The notes beneath the pieces were generated by a model. The model was not told where the DNA came from, made no database searches, and was given only the letters and a program-made list of their open reading frames with translations. A stretch of DNA of 64,000 nucleotides, taken from NCBI RefSeq assembly GCF_000377565.1, contig NZ_KB898356.1, forward strand, positions 363,142 to 427,141. The letters are read 5' to 3'. This DNA comes from Rhizobium sp. 2MFCol3.1 (lineage in GTDB: Bacteria > Pseudomonadota > Alphaproteobacteria > Rhizobiales > Rhizobiaceae). Position numbers and translations under genes: made by a program. Each line of letters opens with the position of its first letter. The stretch's first letter is position 1. This document shows, piece by piece, positions 1-7,787 of this stretch.

Positions 1-511
1 TCGGCTGTGTTACGCCGAGGGATGAAAAGCCGGGGGAGGCGGCAACGATCTCGCCTTCGCCGCCGATGACGGCCATATGCGTATCGGGATCGTCGAGCCC
101 CTTCAGCATCTGCGCGGCCGACTGCTCCGTCGACAGCGCCCGCGTCGCGACCGGCAATGAGACCAGCACCGCCGCTTCGCCCGAGACGTCAATGAGTTCA
201 ACGGAGGCCTGCACGGCCACGCGCTGGAAACCCTGCGCGATGCGGATCATGAAGTTCCTGGTGTCGCCGGTCCTTGAGAGCTGCCGGGCCGTCACTTCCA
301 GCTGGCGATAGGTGATATCGCCGCGATTGACGCCCTGATCCAGCAGATCATAGACCGCCGCATGCCCGAAAAGCTCGGCACCCGCGCCGTTCGCCCAGAG
401 CGCGCGCGCAAGGTCCGCCGAGAAAAGCACCAGCGCTTCGCCACGGGCAAAGTGCTCCCGCACACGCGGATGCACGGCGATGTCGATGAACGGATATTGG
501 ACTGCGGGCAT
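1..511 (-). CDS. cbrA: Sensor histidine kinase, CbrA-like, N-terminal part (runs off left edge)
   Basis: The minus-strand frame opens at an ATG at 511, seven bases after an AAAGG Shine-Dalgarno, and stays open to the window edge (about 170 codons). The protein begins MPAVQYPFIDIAVHPRV and continues with a PAS-like stretch (LFSADLARALWANGAGAELF). The kinase core lies outside the window, so kinase function cannot be seen directly. The identification rests on resemblance to the start of rhizobial CbrA, a cell-cycle and envelope sensor kinase, and on its position divergent from a phasin gene, which is the order I recall in Sinorhizobium meliloti. It could be another PAS kinase of the PleC/DivJ group. 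Confidence 0.65.
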   Translation of the reverse strand, partial: MPAVQYPFIDIAVHPRVREHFARGEALVLFSADLARALWANGAGAELFGHAAVYDLLDQGVNRGDITYRQLEVTARQLSRTGDTRNFMIRIAQGFQRVAVQASVELIDVSGEAAVLVSLPVATRALSTEQSAAQMLKGLDDPDTHMAVIGGEGEIVAASPGFSSLGVTQP

Positions 512-724
512 CAGCGGACCTTTAGTCTTCGGGCCTGGCAAATTAACGGTCTATTAATAACGACAGGGCGCAAACCGGTCTAGCACGACCAATGGCTTTC
601 GGCCGAAAAGGTTAACGTCGGTTGCGCCGCACAATAATGTTGCACTGCACAATAAGATGCGCTATATGATGCTTACCTAACAAACGAGGCTGTCATGATG
701 CCGAGACATAAGGAGCAAGCACCA
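512..724. other. Divergent intergenic region cbrA-like / phasin
   Basis: This 213-bp gap is AT-richer than its surroundings (for example the stretch around 540-560) and must hold the promoters of both the kinase and the phasin. I see no clear inverted repeat and no credible small gene. Confidence 0.4.
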
Positions 725-1168
725 ATGGCGAAAATGGAAGACGTATTTTCTATCTCCTCTTTTGACCCCGCGAAGTTCGCTGACTCGTTTCGCGATTTCG
801 CCGAAAAGGGCTCGCAGCAGTCGCGCGACGCCTATGCCAAGATGAAGGCCGCCGGCGAAGAAGCCAGCAAGACGCTCGAATCCACCGTTCAGACGGCCCA
901 GGCCGGCGCTGCCGAAATCGGCCATCAGGCGATCGGCGCCCTGCGCACCAATGCCGAGAATTCGCTGACGCATATGGACGCGCTTCTTTCGGTCAAGTCC
1001 GTCGCCGAATTCTTCGAGCTGCAGACCTCTTTCCTGCGCAAGCAGGCGGAACTGACGATCGAACAGGCCAAGGCCATGCAGGAAACCTCGAAGCTGGTCG
1101 CCGAAAAGGTTGCCAAGCCGTCGAAGGAAGCCGCTGAAAAGGTCATGGCCTCTTTCAAGGCTGCCTGA
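725..1168 (+). CDS. phaP: Phasin (polyhydroxyalkanoate granule-associated protein)
   Basis: The gene encodes 147 residues of almost entirely helical, Ala/Lys/Glu-rich sequence with the phasin_2 layout: an N-terminal VFSISSFDPAKFADSFRD, a central amphipathic segment, then SVAEFFELQTSFLRKQAELT and a Lys/Ala-rich end (KEAAEKVMASFKAA). Phasins coat PHB granules and limit their size. I chose the ATG at 725 because AAGGAG lies nine bases upstream; the in-frame ATG at 695 has no such site. A strong terminator follows at once, so the gene is probably monocistronic. The position beside the CbrA-like kinase matches S. meliloti phaP1. Confidence 0.88.
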   Translation: MAKMEDVFSISSFDPAKFADSFRDFAEKGSQQSRDAYAKMKAAGEEASKTLESTVQTAQAGAAEIGHQAIGALRTNAENSLTHMDALLSVKSVAEFFELQTSFLRKQAELTIEQAKAMQETSKLVAEKVAKPSKEAAEKVMASFKAA

Positions 1169-1187
1169 TTTTCATGACAGGCGAACG

Positions 1188-1217
1188 AAAAGGCTGGACC
1201 CTTCGTCCAGCCTTTTT
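1188..1217 (+). terminator. Rho-independent terminator of the phasin gene
   Basis: A perfect 12-bp stem (AAAAGGCTGGAC at 1188-1199, GTCCAGCCTTTT at 1205-1216) closes a five-base loop and ends in a T run, 19 bases after the phasin stop codon. Confidence 0.93.
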
Positions 1218-1295
1218 GTATATTAAGGACAGATAGGGCTTGAATTAAATTTCAAGTCCCCGTATGTCACCCCCGTCGCGCCAAGCGACGTTTGT

Positions 1296-1372
1296 GCGGT
1301 TGTAGCTCAGTTGGTTAGAGCGCAGGTTTGTGGCACCTGAGGTCGGAGGTTCGAGACCCCCCAACCGTACCA
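1296..1372 (+). tRNA. tRNA-His (anticodon GTG)
   Basis: A 77-base cloverleaf with encoded CCA. The anticodon loop TTGTGGC gives anticodon GTG. The acceptor GCGGTTG pairs with CAACCGT, leaving a G1:U72 wobble pair, and the discriminator base is A73. The base before position 1 is T rather than G, so the universal encoded G-1 of tRNA-His is absent. This is the aberrant tRNA-His known from a large alphaproteobacterial clade, which relies on a matching divergent histidyl-tRNA synthetase. Confidence 0.96.
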
Positions 1373-1428
1373 TTCCCTCCACTATAATGAGATAAGTATC
1401 CGGCTTTCGTCTCCCTCAAGCCATCGCC

Positions 1429-2316
1429 TCAGTGCTTCATCATGACAGGCATGGTCGCGTGCGAAAGCACGTATCGGGTGATCCGGCCTAAAAGCAGTTC
1501 CAGAAGATAGCCGTGCCTGAAGGCGCCGATCAGCAGGCAGGTTGCTTTCTCTGTCTTGGCGAATTCAACAATAGCCTCGCCGATGGAATGGCCATTCGAC
1601 GATATCGCCACCACCTGGCCTTGAAGTGCAAGGCGGGCAAGCATCGCTTCGGCGCTCGTCTTGGCCCTGCCGTCGGTGTCGTCGATGCAGACGAGCGTGA
1701 TCCGTTTCGCGGCCGCAAGCCAGCGTTTGGCCGCGATGAGGGTGTCTTCGGCGTGTCCCTGTTGTCGCCAGCCGATCACCACATGGTCGAACAGATTGCC
1801 TTGGTAGTAGTCGCGGGCGGGCGGCATCAAGACCAGTTTATGCTGGCTGAACACGACGCTGCGAAAGGCGTCGCGCGCGTCGGCGTTGCCGTATCTCGAT
1901 GTCACCACGAGTTCGCTCGCCGCGCATTCGGTGGCGACGCAGCGCGAGACATCGCCACGGCAATCGTCGAGAAAAACCGTGCGTCGCTGCGAGTGGCGCC
2001 GGCGCCAGGTGGCGAACGCCCGGCCTACCTGCTCGAAACGCTGCCGCGATGAGCCTTCGGCGTGATCGCGCAATTGTATCAAATCGATCTCCTCGGGCGA
2101 GAAAACCAGCGTCATCGGCTCGGATCCGATGTGTGCGGCGGCCATGGAGCCATGGATGGCATGCGCCGCGTCCTCGGCAAGGTCGAGGCAGAGCCGGGCG
2201 GTCATCGGGTCGGGCAGAAGCACCAGAACCTCCGCGCCGCCATGCGATCGGCACAGCGGGCTATAGCTCTCGATTTCCCGATCAGCGTCTCTGCGGTCCC
2301 TTGTGAACATGGCCAT
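1429..2316 (-). CDS. Universal stress protein, tandem UspA-like domains
   Basis: The 295-residue protein has two Usp-like halves. The N-terminal half is degenerate (AEVLVLLPDPMTARLCLDLAED, ending near ELVVTSRYGN). The C-terminal half is typical: FDHVVIGWRQQGHAEDTL, then LLIGAFRHGYLLELLLGRITRYVLS and PVMMKH. The end resembles the G-x2-G-x9-G-(S/T) ATP-binding pattern but with an altered first glycine spacing, so nucleotide binding is uncertain. Usp proteins are cytoplasmic and act in stress and stationary phase; no specific role can be read here. The ATG at 2316 has GGAG five bases upstream; a second ATG lies two codons in. The gene is transcribed toward the tRNA. Confidence 0.82.
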   Translation of the reverse strand: MAMFTRDRRDADREIESYSPLCRSHGGAEVLVLLPDPMTARLCLDLAEDAAHAIHGSMAAAHIGSEPMTLVFSPEEIDLIQLRDHAEGSSRQRFEQVGRAFATWRRRHSQRRTVFLDDCRGDVSRCVATECAASELVVTSRYGNADARDAFRSVVFSQHKLVLMPPARDYYQGNLFDHVVIGWRQQGHAEDTLIAAKRWLAAAKRITLVCIDDTDGRAKTSAEAMLARLALQGQVVAISSNGHSIGEAIVEFAKTEKATCLLIGAFRHGYLLELLLGRITRYVLSHATMPVMMKH

Positions 2317-2678
2317 ACGCGCTCCAAAGGGGCGCTTGCCGGATCAAACAATGGTCGCATCGAGGCGACCTCACCGCAGGCGCCGATGTCATGATTTTAC
2401 GCCTGCAAATGCCGCTCTGCAACATGCTCCGCGCAGACAAAATCGAGCGTTCTGACGAGTCGTCCGCCTGCCCAAGCTGTGTCCGATGTGGCCTATCAAC
2501 GGCCTGTCGCCGCGCCGGACAGGTATTTTTCGTGAGTCACCCTTGTATAAAAGGTGTTGCTAATCAATATCATCGCCATGCCCCGCGCCCCCTGCGTCAT
2601 ATTGCGTTGCAAAATGTGAACGAGAATGCCATTTTCCCGCCGGGGGTTAATTCAGAGTGATTTTAGAAGGAGACTTAT
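2317..2678. other. Intergenic region, no gene recognised
   Basis: This 362-bp region separates the divergent usp gene and the small HTH gene. An 89-codon open frame at 2391-2660 (+) has no ribosome binding site and no protein-like composition, so I do not call it. The AT-rich part near 2530-2660 probably carries the promoter of the HTH gene. Confidence 0.5.
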
Positions 2679-2924
2679 ATGTCCATTTCGCTCAGCAATC
2701 TGGATAAATCCAACGCCCAGCCAATCCCTCCGGTCAACGCAGCCGCAGTTCTGAGAACGGCACGCGAGACCATTGGCTATAGCGTTGACGATCTCGCCGT
2801 GACGTGTGGTCTGCTCGTCGCTGAAATCGAGGAAATCGAACGCGGCGAAGATACGGATTCGGCCAAGATCAAGCGCATCGCCGCTGCCTTGCAGCTGCCG
2901 CTGTCTTCGCTCGGCCTGGAATAA
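2679..2924 (+). CDS. Small helix-turn-helix (XRE-like) protein
   Basis: The 81-residue product has about 20 variable residues and then one XRE/Cro-type fold: AAAVLRTARETIGYSVDDLA, the recognition region VTCGLLVAEIEEIERGED, and KIKRIAAALQLPLSSLG. This is the pattern of a DNA-binding repressor with no effector domain. An AGAAGGAGA Shine-Dalgarno just upstream fixes the start. No partner gene is adjacent, so its target is unknown; autoregulation is only a guess. Confidence 0.8.
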   Translation: MSISLSNLDKSNAQPIPPVNAAAVLRTARETIGYSVDDLAVTCGLLVAEIEEIERGEDTDSAKIKRIAAALQLPLSSLGLE

Positions 2925-3146
2925 TCCATTTGTTCTTGCGGGATCGGCGGTTCTTCGCCGGTCCTGCCGCTTGCGCCTTCGCTTAGCGGTTTATTAACCG
3001 TGTTGCCCGAACCCGGCGGACGGGCCGGTGCCAGAGGTAGTTTTACCTCCCCCCATATAGGATAGATTAGCAACCTGAGGGCGAATGTTCCGCCGGGCGC
3101 TACATCGTGTTGAGCGATGGCTGGACGGTATCGTGGGGATGGCATC

Positions 3147-3644
3147 ATGGAACGACGTGCATTTCGCATCGGCGATCGATTGGTCGATGGCGGCGAACTC
3201 CTGGAACGCGGCCTCCTGCTCGTGTGCGCGGCTCTGGCCGTTGTGCTTCCCATCCTCGACACCAGTCTCGCCGACATCGCCGACGATATCCTGCTGCACG
3301 ATCTGCGTCTGCTCGGCGCGGCCACTTATCTTCTGCTCGTGACCTATGCGGTCGGCTTCTTCGGCGTCTTCACACCCTGCATGCGCGAGCATATGCGCTT
3401 CATCGATCTCGCTGGGCTGATCATGGCGGCCGTTGCCGTGTCCCGCGCCGTCTACATGATCGGTTGGGCCCATCTTCCGGTGGCAGCGGAAGAGGGCGGC
3501 CTCGCGACGGTTCCATTGGCCGGATTTTACCTGTCCTGTGGCAGCCTGCCGCTCTTCATCCTGCTGCTCGGCAGCTTCTGGCAATTGCGCCGAGACTGGC
3601 ACCCATCCACTGCGCACGGCAGAGCCGCGACGACAGGCACCTAG
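3147..3644 (+). CDS. Hypothetical integral membrane protein
   Basis: The protein is 165 residues from the ATG at 3147, which follows GGGGA by seven to eight bases; an in-frame ATG at 3117 is possible but lacks a site. Four hydrophobic segments are visible: GLLLVCAALAVVLPILDTSL, LLGAATYLLLVTYAVGFFGV, FIDLAGLIMAAVAVSRAVYM and GFYLSCGSLPLFILLLGSFW. The basic C-terminus (QLRRDW) is probably cytoplasmic. I recognise no family. Its last four bases overlap the end of a small convergent gene. Confidence 0.68.
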   Translation: MERRAFRIGDRLVDGGELLERGLLLVCAALAVVLPILDTSLADIADDILLHDLRLLGAATYLLLVTYAVGFFGVFTPCMREHMRFIDLAGLIMAAVAVSRAVYMIGWAHLPVAAEEGGLATVPLAGFYLSCGSLPLFILLLGSFWQLRRDWHPSTAHGRAATTGT

Positions 3645-3811
3645 GCCGCAAGTGCAACCTCGGCGTGGTCTCCGTGGCGCGCGATCCGCATGGACAGGTC
3701 CAGCTTCACGTCCGACGCCATGGCAACCATGGACGCTGCGGCGAATGCGAGGACGCACAAGCCGGTAATTCGACCCAGCGGGGTCAGTTTTTTGAGGGCA
3801 AGTTCACACAT
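3641..3811 (-). CDS. Small single-span membrane or secreted peptide (56 aa)
   Basis: From the ATG at 3811 (AAAGG seven bases upstream) the frame gives 56 residues: a basic start (MCELALKKLTPLGR), a hydrophobic segment (ITGLCVLAFAAASMVAMA) and a short polar tail. It resembles a signal anchor or signal peptide plus a short mature part. An in-frame GTG at 3826 would add five residues. It ends convergently, overlapping the preceding membrane protein gene by four bases. The function is unknown; the ribosome site and hydrophobic segment favour a real gene. Confidence 0.5.
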   Translation of the reverse strand: MCELALKKLTPLGRITGLCVLAFAAASMVAMASDVKLDLSMRIARHGDHAEVALAA

Positions 3812-3979
3812 TTCTTCACCTTTCACCCTAGCAGGTTTTTTGGCAATGTCAAGCGCTTGCCGCTCGAGGCCGGGCCACCGCTCTGGCGCGGATGATCACC
3901 AGCCTATCCCGATCCTTCCGGCCGATCATGGAACTCCGGCCATCAGTGCACGTTCTCCTTCTCTCAAAGGAGCGCGTCT

Positions 3980-4405
3980 ATGCTCAAGACGGAAGACACA
4001 ACGAAAAGCCACGAGAACGACCGCGATGGGCCTGCTGTCGCAAGCCTTGCGCCGTTTCTCTGGGAAAGCCGCGTCGTGGTGATCTTTCCCGACAAGGATA
4101 ACGCCCGAACAGCCCGGCAGGAAAACCAGCTGATGGCCGACCGGCCGGGGCTTCAGGAACGCGACGTGGTCGTGCTGAAGGTCGCAGGCGGAACCGTGCG
4201 CCCGCTTTTCGGCGCCGCAAAGGATGTCAACGCGGAAGCGCTTGCCCGTGATCTGGCCGCCCCGCCGCCGGGAGAATTCATGGCCTTCCTTGTCGGCAAG
4301 GATGGAACGGTGAAGTTCACGATCGGCGAGCCGATAACGGCAGCCGAGCTTTTCGCGATCATCGATGCCATGCCGAGGCGCGCAGGCGAAACCGCCCGGC
4401 ACTGA
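3980..4405 (+). CDS. DUF4174 domain protein
   Basis: The 141-residue product has the DUF4174 pattern: a start strand after a Trp-Glu (LWESRVVVIFPDKDNARTAR), then LMADRPGLQERDVVVLKVAGG, and near the end GEFMAFLVGKDGTVKF and the ELFAIIDAMPRR helix. The fold is thioredoxin-like and the family function is unknown. Family members are often exported; this one has no clear signal peptide. CAAAGGAGCG precedes the ATG at good spacing. A 52-residue proline-rich gene follows 45 bases later and may be co-transcribed. Confidence 0.75.
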   Translation: MLKTEDTTKSHENDRDGPAVASLAPFLWESRVVVIFPDKDNARTARQENQLMADRPGLQERDVVVLKVAGGTVRPLFGAAKDVNAEALARDLAAPPPGEFMAFLVGKDGTVKFTIGEPITAAELFAIIDAMPRRAGETARH

Positions 4406-4450
4406 GCCGGCGCACCGTCAAAGACACGTAATATATGAAAGGAGCGGATC

Positions 4451-4609
4451 ATGTCCGTGCCAAACGAACCCTTGCCCGGCACGCCGCCGATGCCGGGACC
4501 CGATTGGGCGCCGCAGCCTCCGATCCATGAGCCGGAGCCCGACAGCTTGCCCGACGAGCTGCCCAATCCCAACCCGGATGAAAACGACGAGCCACCCAAG
4601 CATGCATAA
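4451..4609 (+). CDS. Proline-rich acidic small protein (52 aa)
   Basis: The ATG at 4451 sits seven to eight bases after AAAGGAG, a strong site. The 52 residues are dominated by Pro, Glu, Asp and Asn (LPGTPPMPGPDWAPQPPIHE, then a segment ending NPNPDENDEPPKHA). It has no hydrophobic core and is probably disordered. It lies directly downstream of the DUF4174 gene on the same strand. I do not know its function; short proteins of this type occur in other rhizobia as far as I recall. Confidence 0.6.
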   Translation: MSVPNEPLPGTPPMPGPDWAPQPPIHEPEPDSLPDELPNPNPDENDEPPKHA

Positions 4610-4624
4610 GGCGTGCAGACGTAA

Positions 4625-5533
4625 CTACAGGAACATCTGCCTCTCCGCCGACACCAGTTCCTGAAGAAAATCGACAACGGTGCGCACGCGAACGAGATCG
4701 CGTGCGCTCTCATGATAGGTCGTCCAGTAGGCGCGTTCGATGGAAACATCGGGCAGGATCCGGATCAGCTCGGGATATTGCCGGGCAATGTAATCGTGCA
4801 GGATGCCGATGCCGGCGCCGGAGCGAACCGCTTCCGTCTGGCCGGTTGCCGTCGAAATCTCGAAGCCGGCGTCCCAGCTGCGCATCACCGCCGATGAGAA
4901 ATTCAGCGACGCCGTGAAGATCAGGTCCTCGACATAGCCGATCCGGGGATGGTCCTTCAGCGCCTCGATATCGTCAGGCGTGCCGTTCGCTTCGAGGTAA
5001 TCCTTCGAGGCGTAGAGCCCGAGCGTGTAGTCCGTCAGTTTCGAGGAGACGAGCCGCCCCTGTTCCGGCCGCTCCAGCGTGATCGCTATATCGGCCTCGC
5101 GCTGCGACAGCGAGAATGAGCGGGGCACCGGCACCAGCTGTATCCGGAGCTCCGGATACCGCTTGATCAGCCGGCCCAGCCGTGGTGCGAGAAACGCCAC
5201 GCCGAACCCATCCGGCGCGCCGATCCGCACCGTTCCTGCGATGCTGCTGTCCAGATGGCCGAGGCTCGCCTGCGCTCTGAGCATCTCGGTCTCCATGCGC
5301 TCGGCGGCATGCAGAAACATCTCGCCTTCCGCCGTCAGGTCGCAGCCATTGGTGCGCCGAACGAGCAGCCGCGTCTTCAGCCGCTCCTCCAGCGTCGTCA
5401 CCCGCCGGCTTAGCGTGGCGTGGTTGACGCCCAGCCGTTTGGAGGCCGAGAGGATCTGTCCGGTACGGGCCACGGCCAGGAACATACGCACATCATCCCA
5501 GTCCAAATCGGCCCCCGGCTTTAATTTTTGCAC
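4625..5533 (-). CDS. LysR-family transcriptional regulator, divergent from mmsA
   Basis: The winged HTH is at the N-terminus (WDDVRMFLAVARTGQILSAS, then LGVNHATLSRRVTTLEERL), followed by a LysR substrate-binding domain (GTVRIGAPDGFGVAFLAPRL, VRSGAGIGILHDYIA). The size, 302 residues, is normal. The start is uncertain: GTG at 5533 lies inside an inverted repeat and lacks a Shine-Dalgarno, while TTG at 5506, nine codons in, follows a G-rich stretch and gives a standard LysR start. Divergence from mmsA suggests it controls that gene, the usual LysR arrangement. Confidence 0.88.
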   Translation of the reverse strand: MQKLKPGADLDWDDVRMFLAVARTGQILSASKRLGVNHATLSRRVTTLEERLKTRLLVRRTNGCDLTAEGEMFLHAAERMETEMLRAQASLGHLDSSIAGTVRIGAPDGFGVAFLAPRLGRLIKRYPELRIQLVPVPRSFSLSQREADIAITLERPEQGRLVSSKLTDYTLGLYASKDYLEANGTPDDIEALKDHPRIGYVEDLIFTASLNFSSAVMRSWDAGFEISTATGQTEAVRSGAGIGILHDYIARQYPELIRILPDVSIERAYWTTYHESARDLVRVRTVVDFLQELVSAERQMFL

Positions 5534-5569
5534 AACGGTTGCTTAAACCTGTTCATTGATTTGTGCAAA
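5527..5569. promoter_or_regulatory. Inverted repeat, candidate LysR operator in the lysR-mmsA gap
   Basis: TTTGCACAA (5527-5535) and its exact complement TTGTGCAAA (5561-5569) are separated by 25 bases. The half-sites are 34 bp apart centre to centre, roughly three helical turns. The location between divergent genes fits a LysR regulatory and activation site pair. The left half-site covers the possible GTG start of the regulator. Confidence 0.55.
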
Positions 5570-5627
5570 TTGAAGTGCGATGCTGGGTCATTCAACAAAG
5601 ACTGTGAAACCCAGAGGAGGCACACCC

Positions 5628-7124
5628 ATGCATGAGATTGGTCATTTCATCGGCGGCAGGCACGTCGTTGGCTCGAGCGGCCGTTCGAGCAATGTGTACA
5701 ACCCGGCAACGGGCGAAGTTCAGGCGACCGTAGCGCTCGCGAGCGTCGAGGAGATGCGCGCCGCCGTCGAAAACGCCAAGGCCGCTCAGCCGAAGTGGGC
5801 AGCCACCAACCCGCAGCGCCGCGCCCGCGTCTTCTTCAAGTTCGTCGAGCTCTTGAACAAGCACATGGACGAGCTCGCCGTCATGCTCTCCAAGGAGCAC
5901 GGCAAGACGGTCGAGGATTCCAAGGGAGATATCGTCCGCGGTCTCGAAGTCTGCGAATTCGTCTGCGGCATTCCGCACCTGCAGAAGGGCGAGTTCACCG
6001 AGGGCGCAGGCCCCGCGATCGACATGTACTCGATGCGCCAGGCCGTCGGCGTCGGCGCCGGCATCACCCCGTTCAACTTCCCGGCCATGATCCCGATGTG
6101 GATGTTCGCGCCGGCGATCGCCTGCGGCAACGCCTTCATCCTGAAGCCCTCCGAGCGCGATCCGTCCGTGCCGATGCGCTTGGCTGAACTGATGATCGAA
6201 GCCGGCCTGCCGGCAGGTATCCTCAACGTCGTCAACGGTGACAAGACCGCCGTCGACGCGATCCTGACGGACCCGGATATCGGCGCCGTTTCCTTCGTCG
6301 GCTCCACCCCGATCGCTCGCTACGTCTATGGCACCGCTGCCATGAACGGCAAGCGCGCGCAGTGCTTCGGCGGCGCCAAGAACCACATGATCATCATGCC
6401 CGACGCCGACATGGACCAGGCCGTCAACGCTCTGATGGGCGCTGGCTACGGTTCCGCCGGCGAGCGCTGCATGGCGATCTCTGTCGCCGTTCCTGTCGGC
6501 GAGGAAACTGCAAACCGCCTGGTCGAAAAGTTGACGCCGAAGATCGAGGCGCTGCGCATCGGCCCTTACACGGATGACAAGGCCGACCTCGGTCCGCTCG
6601 TCACCAAGGAAGCTCAGGCCCGCGTCTCCGGCTTGATCGACAAGGGTGTCGAAGAAGGCGCCAAGCTGGTCGTCGATGGTCGCGGCTTCAAGCTGCAGGG
6701 CTATGAGGATGGCTATTTCGTCGGCGGCACGCTGTTCGATCACGTCACGCCGGACATGGACATCTACAAAACCGAAATCTTTGGACCGGTTCTCTCCGTC
6801 GTTCGCGCCAAGAACTACGAGGAAGCCCTGGAACTGCCGATGAAGCACGAGTACGGCAACGGCGTCGCGATCTACACCCGCGACGGCGACGCCGCCCGCG
6901 ACTTCGCCTCCCGCATCAACATCGGTATGATCGGTGTCAACGTTCCGATCCCTGTTCCGCTTGCCTACCATTCCTTCGGCGGCTGGAAGGCTTCGAGCTT
7001 CGGCGACCTCAACCAGCACGGCACGGACTCGATCAAGTTCTGGACGAAGACCAAGACGATCACCGCTCGCTGGCCATCAGGCATCAAGGACGGCGCCGAG
7101 TTCGTCATGCCGACGATGAAGTAA
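5628..7124 (+). CDS. mmsA: Methylmalonate-semialdehyde dehydrogenase (CoA-acylating)
   Basis: The enzyme converts methylmalonate or malonate semialdehyde to propionyl- or acetyl-CoA with NAD+ in valine and myo-inositol catabolism. The 498-residue protein is full length. It shows the aldehyde dehydrogenase NAD site (VSFVGSTPIARYVY), the family's ITPFNFPAMIPMWM and the catalytic loop GSAGERCMAIS with Cys281. There is no acidic residue at the usual general-base site, typical for the CoA-dependent type. The ATG at 5628 follows AGAGGAGG; an upstream in-frame ATG at 5580 lacks a site. A terminator follows at 7152. Confidence 0.94.
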   Translation: MHEIGHFIGGRHVVGSSGRSSNVYNPATGEVQATVALASVEEMRAAVENAKAAQPKWAATNPQRRARVFFKFVELLNKHMDELAVMLSKEHGKTVEDSKGDIVRGLEVCEFVCGIPHLQKGEFTEGAGPAIDMYSMRQAVGVGAGITPFNFPAMIPMWMFAPAIACGNAFILKPSERDPSVPMRLAELMIEAGLPAGILNVVNGDKTAVDAILTDPDIGAVSFVGSTPIARYVYGTAAMNGKRAQCFGGAKNHMIIMPDADMDQAVNALMGAGYGSAGERCMAISVAVPVGEETANRLVEKLTPKIEALRIGPYTDDKADLGPLVTKEAQARVSGLIDKGVEEGAKLVVDGRGFKLQGYEDGYFVGGTLFDHVTPDMDIYKTEIFGPVLSVVRAKNYEEALELPMKHEYGNGVAIYTRDGDAARDFASRINIGMIGVNVPIPVPLAYHSFGGWKASSFGDLNQHGTDSIKFWTKTKTITARWPSGIKDGAEFVMPTMK

Positions 7125-7151
7125 GTCTCTGTAAGAATTGAGCTTTGGAAC

Positions 7152-7175
7152 CGGGCCCTGAAAGGGGCCCGTTTT
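7152..7175 (+). terminator. Rho-independent terminator of mmsA
   Basis: CGGGCCC (7152-7158) pairs with GGGCCCG (7165-7171) around a six-base loop, followed by TTTT, 27 bases after the mmsA stop. Confidence 0.88.
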
Positions 7176-7260
7176 CGTTCAGGGCCGCGCGCGGCTCGCT
7201 TTTATAACGTGATTCATTTTTTCATCTTTTTCTATTTTGGAATTGTTCAAAACTATCAAA

Positions 7261-7278
7261 GGCACTATATACAGTGCC
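7261..7278. promoter_or_regulatory. Perfect palindrome upstream of rirA, candidate operator
   Basis: GGCACT and AGTGCC flank ATATAC 27 bases before the rirA ATG, in an AT-rich leader. The position fits an operator near the transcription start or a 5'UTR hairpin. It is not a Fur box and does not match the iron-responsive motif as I remember it (TGA-N9-TCA). Confidence 0.45.
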
Positions 7279-7304
7279 TAACGAGAACGAATCTGGAGAT
7301 CGGC

Positions 7305-7787
7305 ATGCGTTTGACCAAGCAGACCAACTATGCGGTTCGCATGTTGATGTACTGCGCTGCCAACGAAGGCAGTCTCAGCCGGATTCCTGAAATCGCCAAG
7401 GCATACGGCGTTTCGGAGCTCTTTCTGTTTAAGATCCTGCAGCCGCTGAACAAGGCCGGTCTTGTTGAGACCGTGCGTGGCCGCAACGGCGGTGTCCGCC
7501 TCGGCAAGCCTGCCGAGAAGATCAGCCTGTTCGACGTCGTCCGCGTCACCGAAGACAGCTTCGCAATGGCCGAATGCTTCGAGGATGACGGCGAAGTCGA
7601 TTGCCCGCTGGTCGATAGCTGCGGCCTGAACTCGGCGCTGCGCAAGGCGCTGAACGCCTTCTTCGACGTGCTGACGCAGTATTCGATCGACGATCTGGTC
7701 AAGGCCCGTCCGCAGATCAATTTCCTGCTCGGCATCGATACGCATCATCATCATCCGAAGTCGACAGCCGTCGCGCCGGCTGCCTGA
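7305..7787 (+). CDS. rirA: Rrf2-family Fe-S iron-responsive regulator RirA
   Basis: RirA represses iron-uptake genes in rhizobia when iron is replete. The 160-residue protein has the Rrf2 winged HTH (MRLTKQTNYAVRMLMYCAAN, YGVSELFLFKILQPLNKAGL, RGRNGGVRL) and three cluster-ligand cysteines at 91, 100 and 106. The fourth Cys, at 17, lies in the HTH. The C-terminus contains a natural run of four His. The ATG at 7305 follows GGAG; an open frame extends upstream to 7209 but is not homologous-looking. Its position between mmsA and dppA matches S. meliloti as I recall. Confidence 0.94.
   Translation: MRLTKQTNYAVRMLMYCAANEGSLSRIPEIAKAYGVSELFLFKILQPLNKAGLVETVRGRNGGVRLGKPAEKISLFDVVRVTEDSFAMAECFEDDGEVDCPLVDSCGLNSALRKALNAFFDVLTQYSIDDLVKARPQINFLLGIDTHHHHPKSTAVAPAA

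Noticed and set aside
2391..2660. 89-codon open frame in the usp/HTH intergenic region
   Set aside because: No ribosome binding site, atypical composition, and no recognisable domain.
5592..7019. 475-codon open frame antisense to mmsA
   Set aside because: Lies wholly within mmsA, which has full family conservation; the antisense protein is Asp/Val/Gly-rich low-homology sequence typical of GC-rich shadow frames.
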